The notes under the pieces were generated by a model. The model was not told where the DNA came from, made no database searches, and saw only the letters and a list, made by a program, of their open reading frames with translations. Below, piece after piece: positions 25,887 through 35,711 of a DNA stretch of 64,000 nt; position 1 is the stretch's first letter; each line of letters starts with the position of its first letter. Source of the stretch: an uncultured Cyclobacteriaceae bacterium. GTDB taxonomy: Bacteria; Bacteroidota; Bacteroidia; Cytophagales; Cyclobacteriaceae. Made by a program: the position numbers and the translations under genes. The DNA is taken from contig CANLOE010000011.1 in assembly GCA_947492745.1 (NCBI GenBank), forward strand, positions 1 through 64,000, in the 5' to 3' direction.

Positions 25887-27401
25887 ATGAGTAAGATAAA
25901 GCGCTTAGTAGGGCAGACGGTAGTGTATGGGGTAAGTAGTATCTTGGGCAGGTTGCTGAATTACGCATTGGTCTTTCTCCATACGGACGTTTTTACCGAC
26001 ACTGCCGAAATGGGAAAGGTTACGGGGATTTATGCCTATGCAACATTTCTCATCGTATTCTATACCTTCGGGATGGAGACGGGCTTTTTCCGCTTTTCTT
26101 CGCGCAAAGACATCGATCAAGAGAAAGTTTTTCATGTGACCGGTACCGCAGTATTGATTGTAAGTTTACTGCTTTCTGCGCTGGTGTTTCTCAATGCGTC
26201 TGCGATAGCAAAAACTATCGGGTACCCTGGTACGGGGGACTATCTTGTATGGCTTTCTATAGCCGTTTTTATCGATGCCGTTACGGCTATCCCTTTTGCC
26301 AGGCTAAGATTAGAGAACAAAGCTTGGCAGTTCGCAACAGCTAAAATAGGCAGTATCGTTGTCAATGTGGCCTTTCAGGTAATATGCCTGAAGGTAGTCC
26401 CCGATATTTTGGAAGGTAAGTATCTAGTACAGCTGATGCCACTGGTAGAAACCTATTGTGACCCTTCTTTGGGAATAGGCTATATCTTTCTGGCCAATTT
26501 GACAGGAAACATCGCTTTATTGTTTTTTTTATGGCGGCCCCTGTTACAGTTACGTTTGCGCTTTGAATGGGCTTTCTATAGGCCTATACTCCAATATGCC
26601 TTTCCTATATTGATTACAGGACTGGCCGGTATGGCCAATGAGCAATTGAGTGCCATACTGCTGGAATGGCGGCTCCCTGACGGTTTTCATAATGGACAAT
26701 CCTCTACGGCCTCTTTGGGGGTATATGGCCAAACAGCCAAACTCAGCATCTTTATGATGCTTGCCCTACAGGCGTTTCGCTACGCAGGAGAGCCTTTTTT
26801 CTTTTCCAACGCTGCCGATAAGAACGCCCCCGCACTCTTTGCCAAAGTCATGCACTATTTTGTCGTATTGACAGCTGTTATATTTGTTTCCGTAAGCCTG
26901 AACGTAGACCTTATAGGACAGGTTTTTTTGCGTAGTGAAGGCTATCGAGAGGCATTGTATTTGGTCCCTATATTACTCTTTGGAAAGCTATTTTACGGTA
27001 TCTATGTTAACTTGGGCGTGTGGTTTAAACTCACCGACAGGACCCGATATGGTACCTACTTTACACTATTCGGGGCCGTAATTACTTTTGCGGGAAATTA
27101 CCTCCTTATACCCGTAATCGGATATGTTGGTTGTGCCATAACTTCTGTGGCCTGTTATGCGAGTATGGTACTGTTATGCTATCTGTATGGTCGGAAATAT
27201 TTCCCTATCCCCTATCGATTGGGTCCGATAATTGCCCACATTGCTGTGGCGTCGGTACTGGTCATGGCTTCTTTTATGATTAGGTTATCCGACCCGTCAA
27301 TGGACAGTGCGTTGAATTTATTGATGACCTTCGCTTATCTGGCAGCAGTATATTTTATCGAAAAAAGGAAATGGACTACAAAAACATTTAATTTTTCTTA
27401 A
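25887..27401 (+). CDS. Oligosaccharide flippase / polysaccharide export protein
   Basis: This 504-residue integral membrane protein has about 12-14 hydrophobic helices spread over its full length and belongs to the MATE/Wzx-like exporter superfamily. The N-terminus (MSKIKRLVGQTVVYGVSSILGRLLNY) is typical of polysaccharide biosynthesis flippases. It presumably flips lipid-linked sugars over the inner membrane. The nucleotidyltransferase gene 60 nt downstream supports a role in surface polysaccharide or A-LPS, the anchor used by T9SS cargo, but that link is inference. Confidence 0.88.
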   Translation: MSKIKRLVGQTVVYGVSSILGRLLNYALVFLHTDVFTDTAEMGKVTGIYAYATFLIVFYTFGMETGFFRFSSRKDIDQEKVFHVTGTAVLIVSLLLSALVFLNASAIAKTIGYPGTGDYLVWLSIAVFIDAVTAIPFARLRLENKAWQFATAKIGSIVVNVAFQVICLKVVPDILEGKYLVQLMPLVETYCDPSLGIGYIFLANLTGNIALLFFLWRPLLQLRLRFEWAFYRPILQYAFPILITGLAGMANEQLSAILLEWRLPDGFHNGQSSTASLGVYGQTAKLSIFMMLALQAFRYAGEPFFFSNAADKNAPALFAKVMHYFVVLTAVIFVSVSLNVDLIGQVFLRSEGYREALYLVPILLFGKLFYGIYVNLGVWFKLTDRTRYGTYFTLFGAVITFAGNYLLIPVIGYVGCAITSVACYASMVLLCYLYGRKYFPIPYRLGPIIAHIAVASVLVMASFMIRLSDPSMDSALNLLMTFAYLAAVYFIEKRKWTTKTFNFS

Positions 27402-27461
27402 TTTGCGACTCATATATTACTAAGAAATCGCGTACCGAAAACATAAAAAAACCAATTACCT

Positions 27462-28469
27462 ATGAACATCATCATCCCCATGGCAGGAATGGGCAAAAGA
27501 ATGCGCCCACATACACTAACTATTCCCAAACCATTGATTCCCATCGCTGGCAAGCCCATAGTGCATAGACTAGCGGAGGACATCGTGAAAGTCTGTAATG
27601 GTGAAGTCAACAAAATCGGATTTATCATCAAGGATACTTTTGGTAAGGAGGTAGAGGCACAGCTGATGCAGATTGCTAAAGATATAGGCGCCGAAGGACA
27701 CATTTTCTATCAAGATGAGGCATTGGGTACCGCGCATGCGATTCTATGTGCCAAGTCACTTCTTGAGGGGAAAGTGGTTGTTGCCTTTGCAGATACACTT
27801 TTTAAGGCTGATTTCGTTCTCGATACCGAAAAAGATGGTATCATATGGGTTCAGAAAGTAGAAGACCCTAGGCCTTTTGGCGTTGTACAATTGAACGAGA
27901 GTGGCGAGATTACCGCTTTTGTGGAAAAGCCCGAAGAATTTATCTCTGACCTCGCCATCATCGGGATTTACTTTTTTAAGGATGGAGCTTATCTGAACAA
28001 AGAGCTACAGTACATTATCGATAACGATATCAAGGACAAAGGGGAATACCAACTGACGAATGCCTTGGAGAACATGAAGGCCAAAGGTACGGTCTTTACA
28101 ACAGGTGAGGTCACCGAATGGCTGGATTGTGGGAACAAAAATGCTACGGTCTACACAAACCAGCGCTACTTAGAGTTCATCAAGGATACCGGTTTGGTGG
28201 CCGATTCTGCAAAAACGGTCAACACCATCATCATCCCGCCGGTATACCTAGGGGAGGGAGTGGAGATACATGACTCAGTCATAGGTCCCCATGTATCCAT
28301 AGGTGATAAGTCAAAAATTGTGGGTTCCCGCCTTCAGAACACCATTGTTCAGACCGAAAGCAAGGTAAATAATGCGAACCTTTCCAACTCAATGATAGGA
28401 AATTTCGTTAACTTTGAAGGAAAACCAATGGATTTGAGCATTGGAGACTTCAATGTGTTGGAGTTGTAA
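27462..28469 (+). CDS. Sugar-1-phosphate nucleotidyltransferase
   Basis: This 335-residue cytoplasmic enzyme carries the nucleotidyltransferase signature at its N-terminus (AGMGKRMRPHTLTIPKPLIPI: GxGxRxxPxTxxxPKPL-like) and FADTLFKADF for metal binding. From about residue 255 the C-terminus has left-handed beta-helix hexapeptide repeats (IIPPVYLGEGVEIHDSVIGPHVSIGD). It should make an NDP-sugar, probably dTDP-glucose or GDP-mannose type; the specificity cannot be read here. It sits between the flippase and the TPR gene. Confidence 0.9.
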   Translation: MNIIIPMAGMGKRMRPHTLTIPKPLIPIAGKPIVHRLAEDIVKVCNGEVNKIGFIIKDTFGKEVEAQLMQIAKDIGAEGHIFYQDEALGTAHAILCAKSLLEGKVVVAFADTLFKADFVLDTEKDGIIWVQKVEDPRPFGVVQLNESGEITAFVEKPEEFISDLAIIGIYFFKDGAYLNKELQYIIDNDIKDKGEYQLTNALENMKAKGTVFTTGEVTEWLDCGNKNATVYTNQRYLEFIKDTGLVADSAKTVNTIIIPPVYLGEGVEIHDSVIGPHVSIGDKSKIVGSRLQNTIVQTESKVNNANLSNSMIGNFVNFEGKPMDLSIGDFNVLEL

Positions 28470-28509
28470 AACTCGTAAATCAGTACAATTGATTAATTGA
28501 GAGATAGAT

Positions 28510-30297
28510 TTGAGACGGACTTTTTTTTTCGCCCTTATTTTATTTGTAATGCTAGTGCTAGAGGCTTCTTGTTGGCAGCAAGAGGCCTTTGCTCAAAGAA
28601 AGAAAAAAAAATCTTCGTCAAAAGAAAAGATTACTGACCTCTCTTCTCTAAAGGCCAAGCCCAATCCGCGAGAGGCAGAATATTTTTTTACAGAAGGCCA
28701 AAAATACTTTATTCTAGAAGACTATGCCAAATCCTTGGTATTGTTCCGGAAGTCCTTGGAAAACTCACCCAATAATGCGGCTATCTATTATAAGATCGCA
28801 GAGGTAATGATCAAAGTAAATGATCTGGACAAAGCACAGTTCAATGCAACGAAAGCGTTGGCACTTGATGATACCAATAAGTATTATTACTTGCTATTGG
28901 CGAATATCCACACCCAAAAAGGAGATTTTAAGGAAGCATCGGTGGTTTTTGAAAACTTGATTTCTAAAATACCCGGTACGGAAGAATACCTTCTGGAACT
29001 CGCCTCTTATTATCTTTATCAAGAACGCTACGATGAAGCGATTACTGCTTACAACCGCTTAGCGGAAAAATACGGCATCAATGAGCAAATCTCGCAGCAA
29101 AAGCAAAAGATACTACTTAAGCTGAATCGCTTTGATGAAGCGGTGGCAGAAGCCAGATCCCTGGTATCCCACTTTCCTGGAGAGGAACGTTATATTATCG
29201 GTCTCGCAGAACTGTATGTAGCCAATAATAAGGAGGAAGAAGCCATTCCGTTTCTGGAAGAACTGCTTATGAGCAATCCGGAAAACGCGAGGGCTCGATT
29301 GATTTTAGCGGAAATCTACCGCGAAAAAGGAGATAATGAAAAGTCCTTTGAGAATCTGAAAGCGGCCTTTTCCGATTCGGATATGGAGGTGAAGGTGAAG
29401 ATAGAGATGTTGGCAGGTATCGCTGCTCAGATCAGTGCTGAGGGCGATAAGAACAAAGCCTTTGTAAAGGAACATGCCGTGGCACTAGGTGAAAAACTAG
29501 TAGAGATTCATCCCGAAGACGCTAGGGCACATGCGGTGCTTGGTGACCTGTTTGTGGCTATCGGGCAAAAAGAGAGTGCTGTGCTCTCTTATTTAGAGTC
29601 CTTGAAACTGGATGATTCTACTTTTCCCGCTTGGCAGAACCTATTACAATTGGAAGTACAGCTGAATAAAATCGATGACGTCATCAAACATAGTGAAACA
29701 GCTTTAGAGATATTTCCAAATCAGAACACACTGTATTACTATAGTGGTGTAGCGCACCTCCAGAAAAATCATTTTCAGGAAGCCATATTCGCTTTGGAAC
29801 AAGGGAAAAAACTATCATCTTCCAGCTTGGAGCTGGTTAGCGTTTTCAATGGATTACTTGGTGATGCCTATAATGGAAACAAAGAATATAACAAGTCCGA
29901 TCAAGCTTATCAGGCAGCATTGGATTTTGATCCGGACAATTATGGTGTCCTTAATAATTACAGTTATTATTTAGCTCTGAGAAAGGATAAGCTGGAGCTG
30001 GCCAAGAAGATGTCCTATAGAGTAGTTCGCGCTAACCCCAAAAACATTACCTATCTGGATACATATGCTTGGGTACTCTATCATATAGGAGATTATGAAG
30101 AAGCAAAAAAAGCTATAGAGAGAGCTTTTGAAGCTAAAGATGGAGTCAGTGCCACACACTACGAACATTACGGTGATATTTTATATAAAATGGGAAATGT
30201 GGACGAGGCAGTCCGTCAATGGCAGATTGCCAAAGGTATGGATGCTTCCTTAGAATTCATCAACAAGAAAATTGCCGATAGAAAACTATATGAATAA
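28510..30297 (+). CDS. Tetratricopeptide-repeat envelope protein
   Basis: This 595-residue protein has an N-terminal signal peptide ending near EAFAQR (residue 29), followed by a Lys/Ser-rich stretch and at least a dozen TPR units from about residue 55 to the end (for example SLVLFRKSLENSPNNAAIYYKIAE). It is likely periplasmic and a scaffold for other proteins. The start is TTG 28510 (then RRTFFFAL); no better start exists. It overlaps the next gene by 8 nt, so they are translationally coupled. This gene order with the DUF4292 lipoprotein, EnvC-like protein and tatA looks like an old Cytophagales operon. Confidence 0.85.
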   Translation: MRRTFFFALILFVMLVLEASCWQQEAFAQRKKKKSSSKEKITDLSSLKAKPNPREAEYFFTEGQKYFILEDYAKSLVLFRKSLENSPNNAAIYYKIAEVMIKVNDLDKAQFNATKALALDDTNKYYYLLLANIHTQKGDFKEASVVFENLISKIPGTEEYLLELASYYLYQERYDEAITAYNRLAEKYGINEQISQQKQKILLKLNRFDEAVAEARSLVSHFPGEERYIIGLAELYVANNKEEEAIPFLEELLMSNPENARARLILAEIYREKGDNEKSFENLKAAFSDSDMEVKVKIEMLAGIAAQISAEGDKNKAFVKEHAVALGEKLVEIHPEDARAHAVLGDLFVAIGQKESAVLSYLESLKLDDSTFPAWQNLLQLEVQLNKIDDVIKHSETALEIFPNQNTLYYYSGVAHLQKNHFQEAIFALEQGKKLSSSSLELVSVFNGLLGDAYNGNKEYNKSDQAYQAALDFDPDNYGVLNNYSYYLALRKDKLELAKKMSYRVVRANPKNITYLDTYAWVLYHIGDYEEAKKAIERAFEAKDGVSATHYEHYGDILYKMGNVDEAVRQWQIAKGMDASLEFINKKIADRKLYE

Positions 30298-31054
30298 GTA
30301 CTTGCCTCTTTTTTTATTTGCTTCGTGTGCCGTTCTTTTTTTTTCATGTAATAAGAAACTCTCCGGTATACATTGGAACAACAAACACTCCAATGAGCTG
30401 ACCGTCAGAGAGGTGGATTTTGACTACTTCGCTGGAAAGGCTAAAATTTCCTATAAGGATGATGAGTACGATATCAATGCCAAGGCCAATGTAAGGATGA
30501 AAAAAGACAGTATTATATGGATTTCATTCTCTGCGGCAGGAATAACGGGAGGAAGGTGCCTCATCAACAAGGATTCCATAGTGGTGCTGAACATGCTCAA
30601 AAAGAAATACTATGTCTTCGAGTTCGAAGAGTTGTCCAGAACCTATGGTTTTGACATTACTTTTGATAAAATTCAGGCCGCTACATTGGGCAATCTATTA
30701 CAAAAACGAGAGAAAGGGGATGAACTGATAAAAGTAGATAACTTTTATGTGCTTAAGCAAAAGAAAGATAAACTGATGATCAACAATCATGTGAGTCGAA
30801 AAACATCCAAACTGGTCAAAGTAGATATCGACGAGAGAACCTCCGGTAATACCGTGGTCATTAATTATAGTAATTTCCAGATACTGGAAGATTCTGACAT
30901 CGCTTTTCCCTATTCAGGTTTTATCTCACTGATGTACGGTACGAGCAAGGGAAATATCAATACCATCATCAGTATGGACTATAGTAAGGTCGAGGTAGGT
31001 GATAAAGTATTGAAATTCCCGTTCAATATACCAAAGCGATATGAACGTCAATAG
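30290..31054 (+). CDS. DUF4292 family lipoprotein
   Basis: This 254-residue lipoprotein has a signal peptide with a lipobox-like LFFSC (Cys about 20). The remainder is beta-rich with the DUF4292 pattern (FDYFAGKAKISY, then KKDSIIWISFS, GGRCLINKDSI). I recall similarity of this family to LolA/LolB-type lipid-binding folds, which I could not check. I chose ATG 30290 (MNKYLPLFLF), because an earlier ATG at 30272 lies inside the TPR gene and adds six residues before the signal peptide. It overlaps the TPR gene by 8 nt and the EnvC-like gene by 14 nt. Confidence 0.85.
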   Translation: MNKYLPLFLFASCAVLFFSCNKKLSGIHWNNKHSNELTVREVDFDYFAGKAKISYKDDEYDINAKANVRMKKDSIIWISFSAAGITGGRCLINKDSIVVLNMLKKKYYVFEFEELSRTYGFDITFDKIQAATLGNLLQKREKGDELIKVDNFYVLKQKKDKLMINNHVSRKTSKLVKVDIDERTSGNTVVINYSNFQILEDSDIAFPYSGFISLMYGTSKGNINTIISMDYSKVEVGDKVLKFPFNIPKRYERQ

Positions 31055-32261
31055 AAATTACATACTGGCAATTGGCTTTTTTTTTGTTTTTGTGGTATTC
31101 GGAGCGCAAGCACAGCAGAAGTCAAAATCCGTATTGGAAAAAGAAAAGAAAGAAAGTCTGCGCAAAATCAAAGAGGCGGAAAAAATTCTAAATGAAACCG
31201 AAAACAAGAAGAAAGCCAGCGTAGGGCAACTCAATGCCCTAAATCAGCAAATAAAGATCAGAGAAGACCTCATCAGCTCCATTCGGGACGAGATCGATCT
31301 TCTTGATGAAGAGGTCGTGGAGACCAATGATATCGTCATGTCCTTAGAGGACGACCTGAAAAGCCTGAAAAAAGAATACGCAGCGATGATCTATGCTGCC
31401 TACAAAGCCAAAAGAAGACAGGAACAATTGAACTTTATTTTTTCCTCACGCTCTTTCAACCAACTATTGCGGAGGGTAAAATACATGAGGCAATATGGCG
31501 AGGAACGTAAAAAACAAGCAGAGCAAATCAATAAAGTAAGAGCTATACTCGCCGTACAAGTAGCAGAAATAAAAAACAAGAAGATAGAAAAAGGTAGTCT
31601 TTTGGAGGAGCAGATTGCCGAAAGCGAGAACCTCGACGAACTGAAGCAAAAGCAGAACAAGGTAGTTAGAAAGCTGGAGACTCAGGAGAGTAGTATCAAG
31701 AATGAACTGAAAGAAAACAAAAGGGCTGTCGCTAGACTGGACCGTCTTATTGGTAATCTCATCAAAAAAGAGATAGCCAAGGCATCTTCGAAGAGTAAAA
31801 GCAAATCCAAAGCCAAGATAGCCCTTACTCCCGAAGGAGCACGCCTATCCAATTCTTTTGAGGGCAATAAAACCAAGCTTTCATGGCCGGTAACCTCAGG
31901 CTTCATTACTCAAAAATTCGGAAAACAAAAGCACCCTACCTTAAAAGGCATCTATATCAACAATAACGGTGTCAATATACAGACCAATCAAGATGAGAAC
32001 GTAAAAGCCGTTTTCGATGGAGAGGTAGTACGGGTAGCTTTTGTTTCGGGGATGGGCAATATTGTACTTATAAAGCACGGTGATTACTTCACTCTGTACT
32101 CTAAACTGAAAAAAGTAGCCGTCAAAAACGGCCAACAGGTCATGTCATCGGATAAAATAGGGACTGTTCTTACGGATAAGAATGGTATTTCAGAACTTCA
32201 CTTTGAGATATGGAAAAACCTGAAACTACAGAATCCCGAACTCTGGTTGTCCAGAAACTGA
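31041..32261 (+). CDS. EnvC-like murein hydrolase activator (degenerate LytM)
   Basis: This 406-residue protein has a signal peptide ending AQAQQ (about 27), a long Lys/Glu-rich coiled coil (about 28-250), and a C-terminal LytM/M23 domain (about 285-406: GFITQKFGKQKHP to ELHFEIWKN). The zinc ligands of active M23 enzymes are mostly missing: the H-x-G-x-D region reads NNNGVNI and the HLH motif reads ELH. Such degenerate LytM proteins with coiled coils (EnvC, NlpD) activate amidases for septal peptidoglycan splitting. The start overlaps the preceding stop by 14 nt. Confidence 0.87.
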   Translation: MNVNRNYILAIGFFFVFVVFGAQAQQKSKSVLEKEKKESLRKIKEAEKILNETENKKKASVGQLNALNQQIKIREDLISSIRDEIDLLDEEVVETNDIVMSLEDDLKSLKKEYAAMIYAAYKAKRRQEQLNFIFSSRSFNQLLRRVKYMRQYGEERKKQAEQINKVRAILAVQVAEIKNKKIEKGSLLEEQIAESENLDELKQKQNKVVRKLETQESSIKNELKENKRAVARLDRLIGNLIKKEIAKASSKSKSKSKAKIALTPEGARLSNSFEGNKTKLSWPVTSGFITQKFGKQKHPTLKGIYINNNGVNIQTNQDENVKAVFDGEVVRVAFVSGMGNIVLIKHGDYFTLYSKLKKVAVKNGQQVMSSDKIGTVLTDKNGISELHFEIWKNLKLQNPELWLSRN

Positions 32262-32389
32262 GCCGGAAAGACATCCTGTATAGAAGGCAATCGTTGTAGA
32301 ATTAAGCATAAAATGTTAAAACCTGATAACATTGCATTATAATTCTTATCTTTAAAGTCAATTAATCAAAGTACTAAAACGTTGGAAAG

Positions 32390-32593
32390 ATGGAAACATT
32401 AGTAGCATTGGGGATGCCGGGTACCTGGGAGTGGATCATCATCATATTGATTGTACTTATTTTCTTCGGAGCGAAGAAAATCCCGGAGTTGGCCAGAGGT
32501 ATGGGAAGAGGTATCAGGGAGTTCAAAGATGCCACTAAAGGTATCAAAGATGAACTGGATGAAGGTATCAACGATCAGGAAAAAAAGGCTTAG
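32390..32593 (+). CDS. tatA: Sec-independent translocase protein TatA
   Basis: This 67-residue protein has one N-terminal transmembrane helix (WIIIILIVLIFFGAKKIPEL), the FGxxKxPEL hinge, and an amphipathic helix (ARGMGRGIREFKDATKGIKDEL) with a short acidic tail. It forms the pore-like assembly that exports folded proteins with twin-arginine signals. No tatC is in the window. It starts 128 nt after the EnvC-like gene and is 3 nt before gatA. Confidence 0.95.
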   Translation: METLVALGMPGTWEWIIIILIVLIFFGAKKIPELARGMGRGIREFKDATKGIKDELDEGINDQEKKA

Positions 32594-32596
32594 TCA

Positions 32597-34021
32597 TTGG
32601 AAAAATACAGTTCGCTAGAGGTAATTAGAACTGGGTTGAAGCAAGGGGAGATAACCTGTTTGAGCCTAGTGAACCACTACCTTGATAATATTGAAAAGAA
32701 AAGCCACCTCAACGTATTCTTGGAAGTCTATGCAGAAGAAGCGAGGCAAAGGGCGGAGGTCATAGATGCTAAACTGGCCGATGGCTCAGCGGGAAGGCTC
32801 GCGGGTATGATCGTAGGAATCAAGGACGTACTCTGTCTAAAGGACCATGGTCTACAAGGGGGCAGTCGCATCCTAGATGGATTTAGCTCCCAATTTACGG
32901 GGACAGCGGTGCAGAAGCTATTGGACGAAGATGCCATTATTATCGGTAGGCAGAACTGCGACGAGTTTGCGATGGGTTCTTCCAATGAGAATTCTGCCTT
33001 TGGGCCTGTACTGAATGATATCGATAACGAGAGAGTGCCCGGAGGTTCTTCTGGGGGGTCGGCGGTAGCGGTGCAGGCTGATATGTGCCTGATATCCTTA
33101 GGGTCGGATACGGGCGGTTCAGTCAGACAACCGGCAGCCTTTTGTGGGATCATCGGATTGAAGCCTACCTATTCCCGAATATCGCGGCATGGATTGATTG
33201 CCTATGGCTCCTCTTTTGATGTTATAGGGGTTTTTTCCAAGACAATAGAAGACAATGCCTTGGTTCTGGAGATTATTGCGGGGGCAGATGATTTTGATAG
33301 TACCGTATCACAAAAAGATGTTCCCGCCTATTCCGCAGAGCTTAGCATCGGTACTCAGAAAAAATACAAAATTGCTTATCTAAAGGAAACACTGCACACC
33401 GAGGGGCTGGATAGCGAAATCAAGGAAAGAACACTGGCTACACTCAAAAAGCTCAAGGATGATGGTCATGAAGTAGAAGAAGTCAGTTTTCCTTTATTGG
33501 ACTACGTTCTGCCCACTTATTATATTCTGACTACTGCCGAGGCCAGCTCTAACCTCTCCCGCTATGATGGAGTGAAATATGGTTACAGAAGTGAAAACGC
33601 GGAAGACCTTGCTTCGATGTACAAAAAGACCCGGACCGAAGGGTTTGGCAAAGAGGTCCAGCGTAGAATAATGTTAGGGACTTTTGTACTTAGTGCCAGT
33701 TACTACGATGCCTATTACAACAAAGCACAGAAAGTACGTAGAATGATACGTGATGCCACTAAGTCTTTACTGCAAAAACACGACTTTATCCTTCTGCCGA
33801 CTACGCCTACGGCGGCATTTAAGATAGGAGAGCACAGTAGCCACCCGTTAGAGATGTACTTGGCAGATTTATTTACCGTACAATCCTCTGTTGCGGGCAC
33901 ACCCGCCATATCCATTCCCAATGGGAACAGTCGTGAAGGCCTGCCTATAGGGCTGCAGATAATGGCCGATGATTTCAAAGAAGCTGAACTTTTTGCCTTT
34001 TCCAAATATTTGTTAAATTAA
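32597..34021 (+). CDS. gatA: Glutamyl-/aspartyl-tRNA amidotransferase subunit A
   Basis: This 474-residue amidase-signature enzyme has all three catalytic residues: Lys in GIKDVL (about residue 75), the cis-Ser in GGSSGGSA and the nucleophile Ser in DTGGSVRQPAAFCG. The GLKPTYSRISRHGLIAYGSSFD stretch is specific for GatA rather than other amidases. It supplies ammonia for making Gln-tRNA(Gln)/Asn-tRNA(Asn) with GatB and GatC, which are not in the window. The start is TTG 32597; the next Met is about 70 residues in. It is 3 nt after tatA. Confidence 0.93.
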   Translation: MEKYSSLEVIRTGLKQGEITCLSLVNHYLDNIEKKSHLNVFLEVYAEEARQRAEVIDAKLADGSAGRLAGMIVGIKDVLCLKDHGLQGGSRILDGFSSQFTGTAVQKLLDEDAIIIGRQNCDEFAMGSSNENSAFGPVLNDIDNERVPGGSSGGSAVAVQADMCLISLGSDTGGSVRQPAAFCGIIGLKPTYSRISRHGLIAYGSSFDVIGVFSKTIEDNALVLEIIAGADDFDSTVSQKDVPAYSAELSIGTQKKYKIAYLKETLHTEGLDSEIKERTLATLKKLKDDGHEVEEVSFPLLDYVLPTYYILTTAEASSNLSRYDGVKYGYRSENAEDLASMYKKTRTEGFGKEVQRRIMLGTFVLSASYYDAYYNKAQKVRRMIRDATKSLLQKHDFILLPTTPTAAFKIGEHSSHPLEMYLADLFTVQSSVAGTPAISIPNGNSREGLPIGLQIMADDFKEAELFAFSKYLLN

Positions 34022-34038
34022 GGTAACGTTTTTATTGG

Positions 34039-35457
34039 ATGAACAGAAAACAGAGCAACATTCCCTCGATTGTACTGATAGGTATTTTTTGCTTTAAGGC
34101 CTTGTCATTATCAGCGCAAGAGAGACATAATGTAAGCGCGAGCGACACCCTTCAGGCAACGCTAGACAGGGTTGTCAGTCCAGAATACATTACAGGAGAC
34201 GAGGATTTTGCCCTGATCAAAGACCGTTTGTCCTGTATCGAAAAACAAATCCCCCTACACTACAATGAGAAGGTACATGCTTTTGTCAATTATTTTGTCA
34301 ATAAGGACAGGGCTTATTTAAAGACTATCCTCAATCGAAAGCACTTATATTTCCCTATTTTTGAGTATTATCTGGAAAAATACAACTTGCCCGATGAGTT
34401 GAAATACCTCTCCATTATAGAATCAGGGCTCAATCCCAAAGCGGTTTCCCGTGCCAGAGCAGTGGGCTTGTGGCAGTTCATGCCCAGAACGGGGAAGTAT
34501 TATAAATTGAACCAAGACTGGTATATCGATGACAGAATGGACCCGCACAAATCTACTGAAGCAGCCTGTAGGTATCTAAAGATGCTTTACAACATGTTCG
34601 GAGATTGGGAGCTGGCCTTGGCAGCCTATAATTCGGGACCGGGGAACATACGGAAAGCGATTCGTAGATCGGGCTATAAGGAAACTTTTTGGGAAATATA
34701 TCCCAATTTACTGAGGGAAACACGTTCCTATTTACCGCAATTTGTGGCTATAGTGTATGCAATGAATTATGCGGAAGAGCATAACTTTATAATTGAGGAT
34801 GAACATACGGCCTACCTTTGGAAAACAGATACGGTCCGTTTGAGCCAGTACCTTCATTTGGGAGCCTTGGCAGATGAACTTAATGTATGTCAGGGAGATA
34901 TGCTTCGTCTTAACCCTTCAGTTAAGCGAGGTGTAGTGCCTGACAAGGCCAAAGGCTTTGCTCTGAGGATACCCGTAGATGCTTACATGGACTTTATCCT
35001 GAGGAGAGACACTATACTCAGTATTGCCGGAAACGTCGGAAAAGCGGAGATGGAGAAACAAGCAAGAAATGCCATTGGTAGTACCTATGGGCGGGATAAG
35101 ATAGTCCACCGCGTTAGAAGTGGTGACGTTCTGGGTAAAATAGCGGAACGGTACCATGTAAGGGTAGCGGATATTCGACGGTGGAACCACCTGCGGGGCA
35201 ATACTATCCGAATCGGTCAGCGGCTCAATATTTGGCGCAATGGGAAATCCCCCTCCTCTACAGTGGCTAGGGTAAGTAAGGATAAAGCCCCTCAAACACT
35301 ACCCTTGGGGGGAGCAAAGATCTATTTTGTGCAACCAGGAGATACGCTGTGGGATATCTCCCGAAAATATCAGGGATTGAGTATAGAGAAGATCAAGGCA
35401 CTGAATAACCTCAAAGGAAATAAAATCAAACCAGGGCAAAAGCTTATCCTTGGCTAG
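34039..35457 (+). CDS. Membrane-bound lytic murein transglycosylase D-like, LysM
   Basis: This 472-residue protein has a signal peptide (LSLSAQER, about residue 27). A family 1 transglycosylase domain spans about 105-235 (catalytic Glu in SIIESGLNPKAVSR, then GLWQFMPRTG and LAAYNSGPGNI). Two LysM modules lie near residues 355-400 and 428-472 (both with the pattern GD-L-I-Y-V/L). It cuts glycan strands of peptidoglycan. It follows gatA by 17 nt. The arrangement is that of MltD, although no lipobox Cys is visible. Confidence 0.92.
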   Translation: MNRKQSNIPSIVLIGIFCFKALSLSAQERHNVSASDTLQATLDRVVSPEYITGDEDFALIKDRLSCIEKQIPLHYNEKVHAFVNYFVNKDRAYLKTILNRKHLYFPIFEYYLEKYNLPDELKYLSIIESGLNPKAVSRARAVGLWQFMPRTGKYYKLNQDWYIDDRMDPHKSTEAACRYLKMLYNMFGDWELALAAYNSGPGNIRKAIRRSGYKETFWEIYPNLLRETRSYLPQFVAIVYAMNYAEEHNFIIEDEHTAYLWKTDTVRLSQYLHLGALADELNVCQGDMLRLNPSVKRGVVPDKAKGFALRIPVDAYMDFILRRDTILSIAGNVGKAEMEKQARNAIGSTYGRDKIVHRVRSGDVLGKIAERYHVRVADIRRWNHLRGNTIRIGQRLNIWRNGKSPSSTVARVSKDKAPQTLPLGGAKIYFVQPGDTLWDISRKYQGLSIEKIKALNNLKGNKIKPGQKLILG

Positions 35458-35711
35458 GATGGTATTTTTCACTTATCTTTAAGCCGTCGAGTATGCTATT
35501 TCGACATAGAGTAAAATAATCCCTAAATATCACTAATACCAAATTGACTGTAAGATGAGTCATGTCTTTCTGTTGGTCCTTCCCCACCATAGTTCAAAAA
35601 TAGCCACTCTAGTAGTACTAGGGTACGTATCGGCTTTTTTGGGGATGAGCCTGCTGCGAAAAGCCCGTACTCAACATATACTCGGATTGGTATAAAAACC
35701 CTTTAGAAGGT

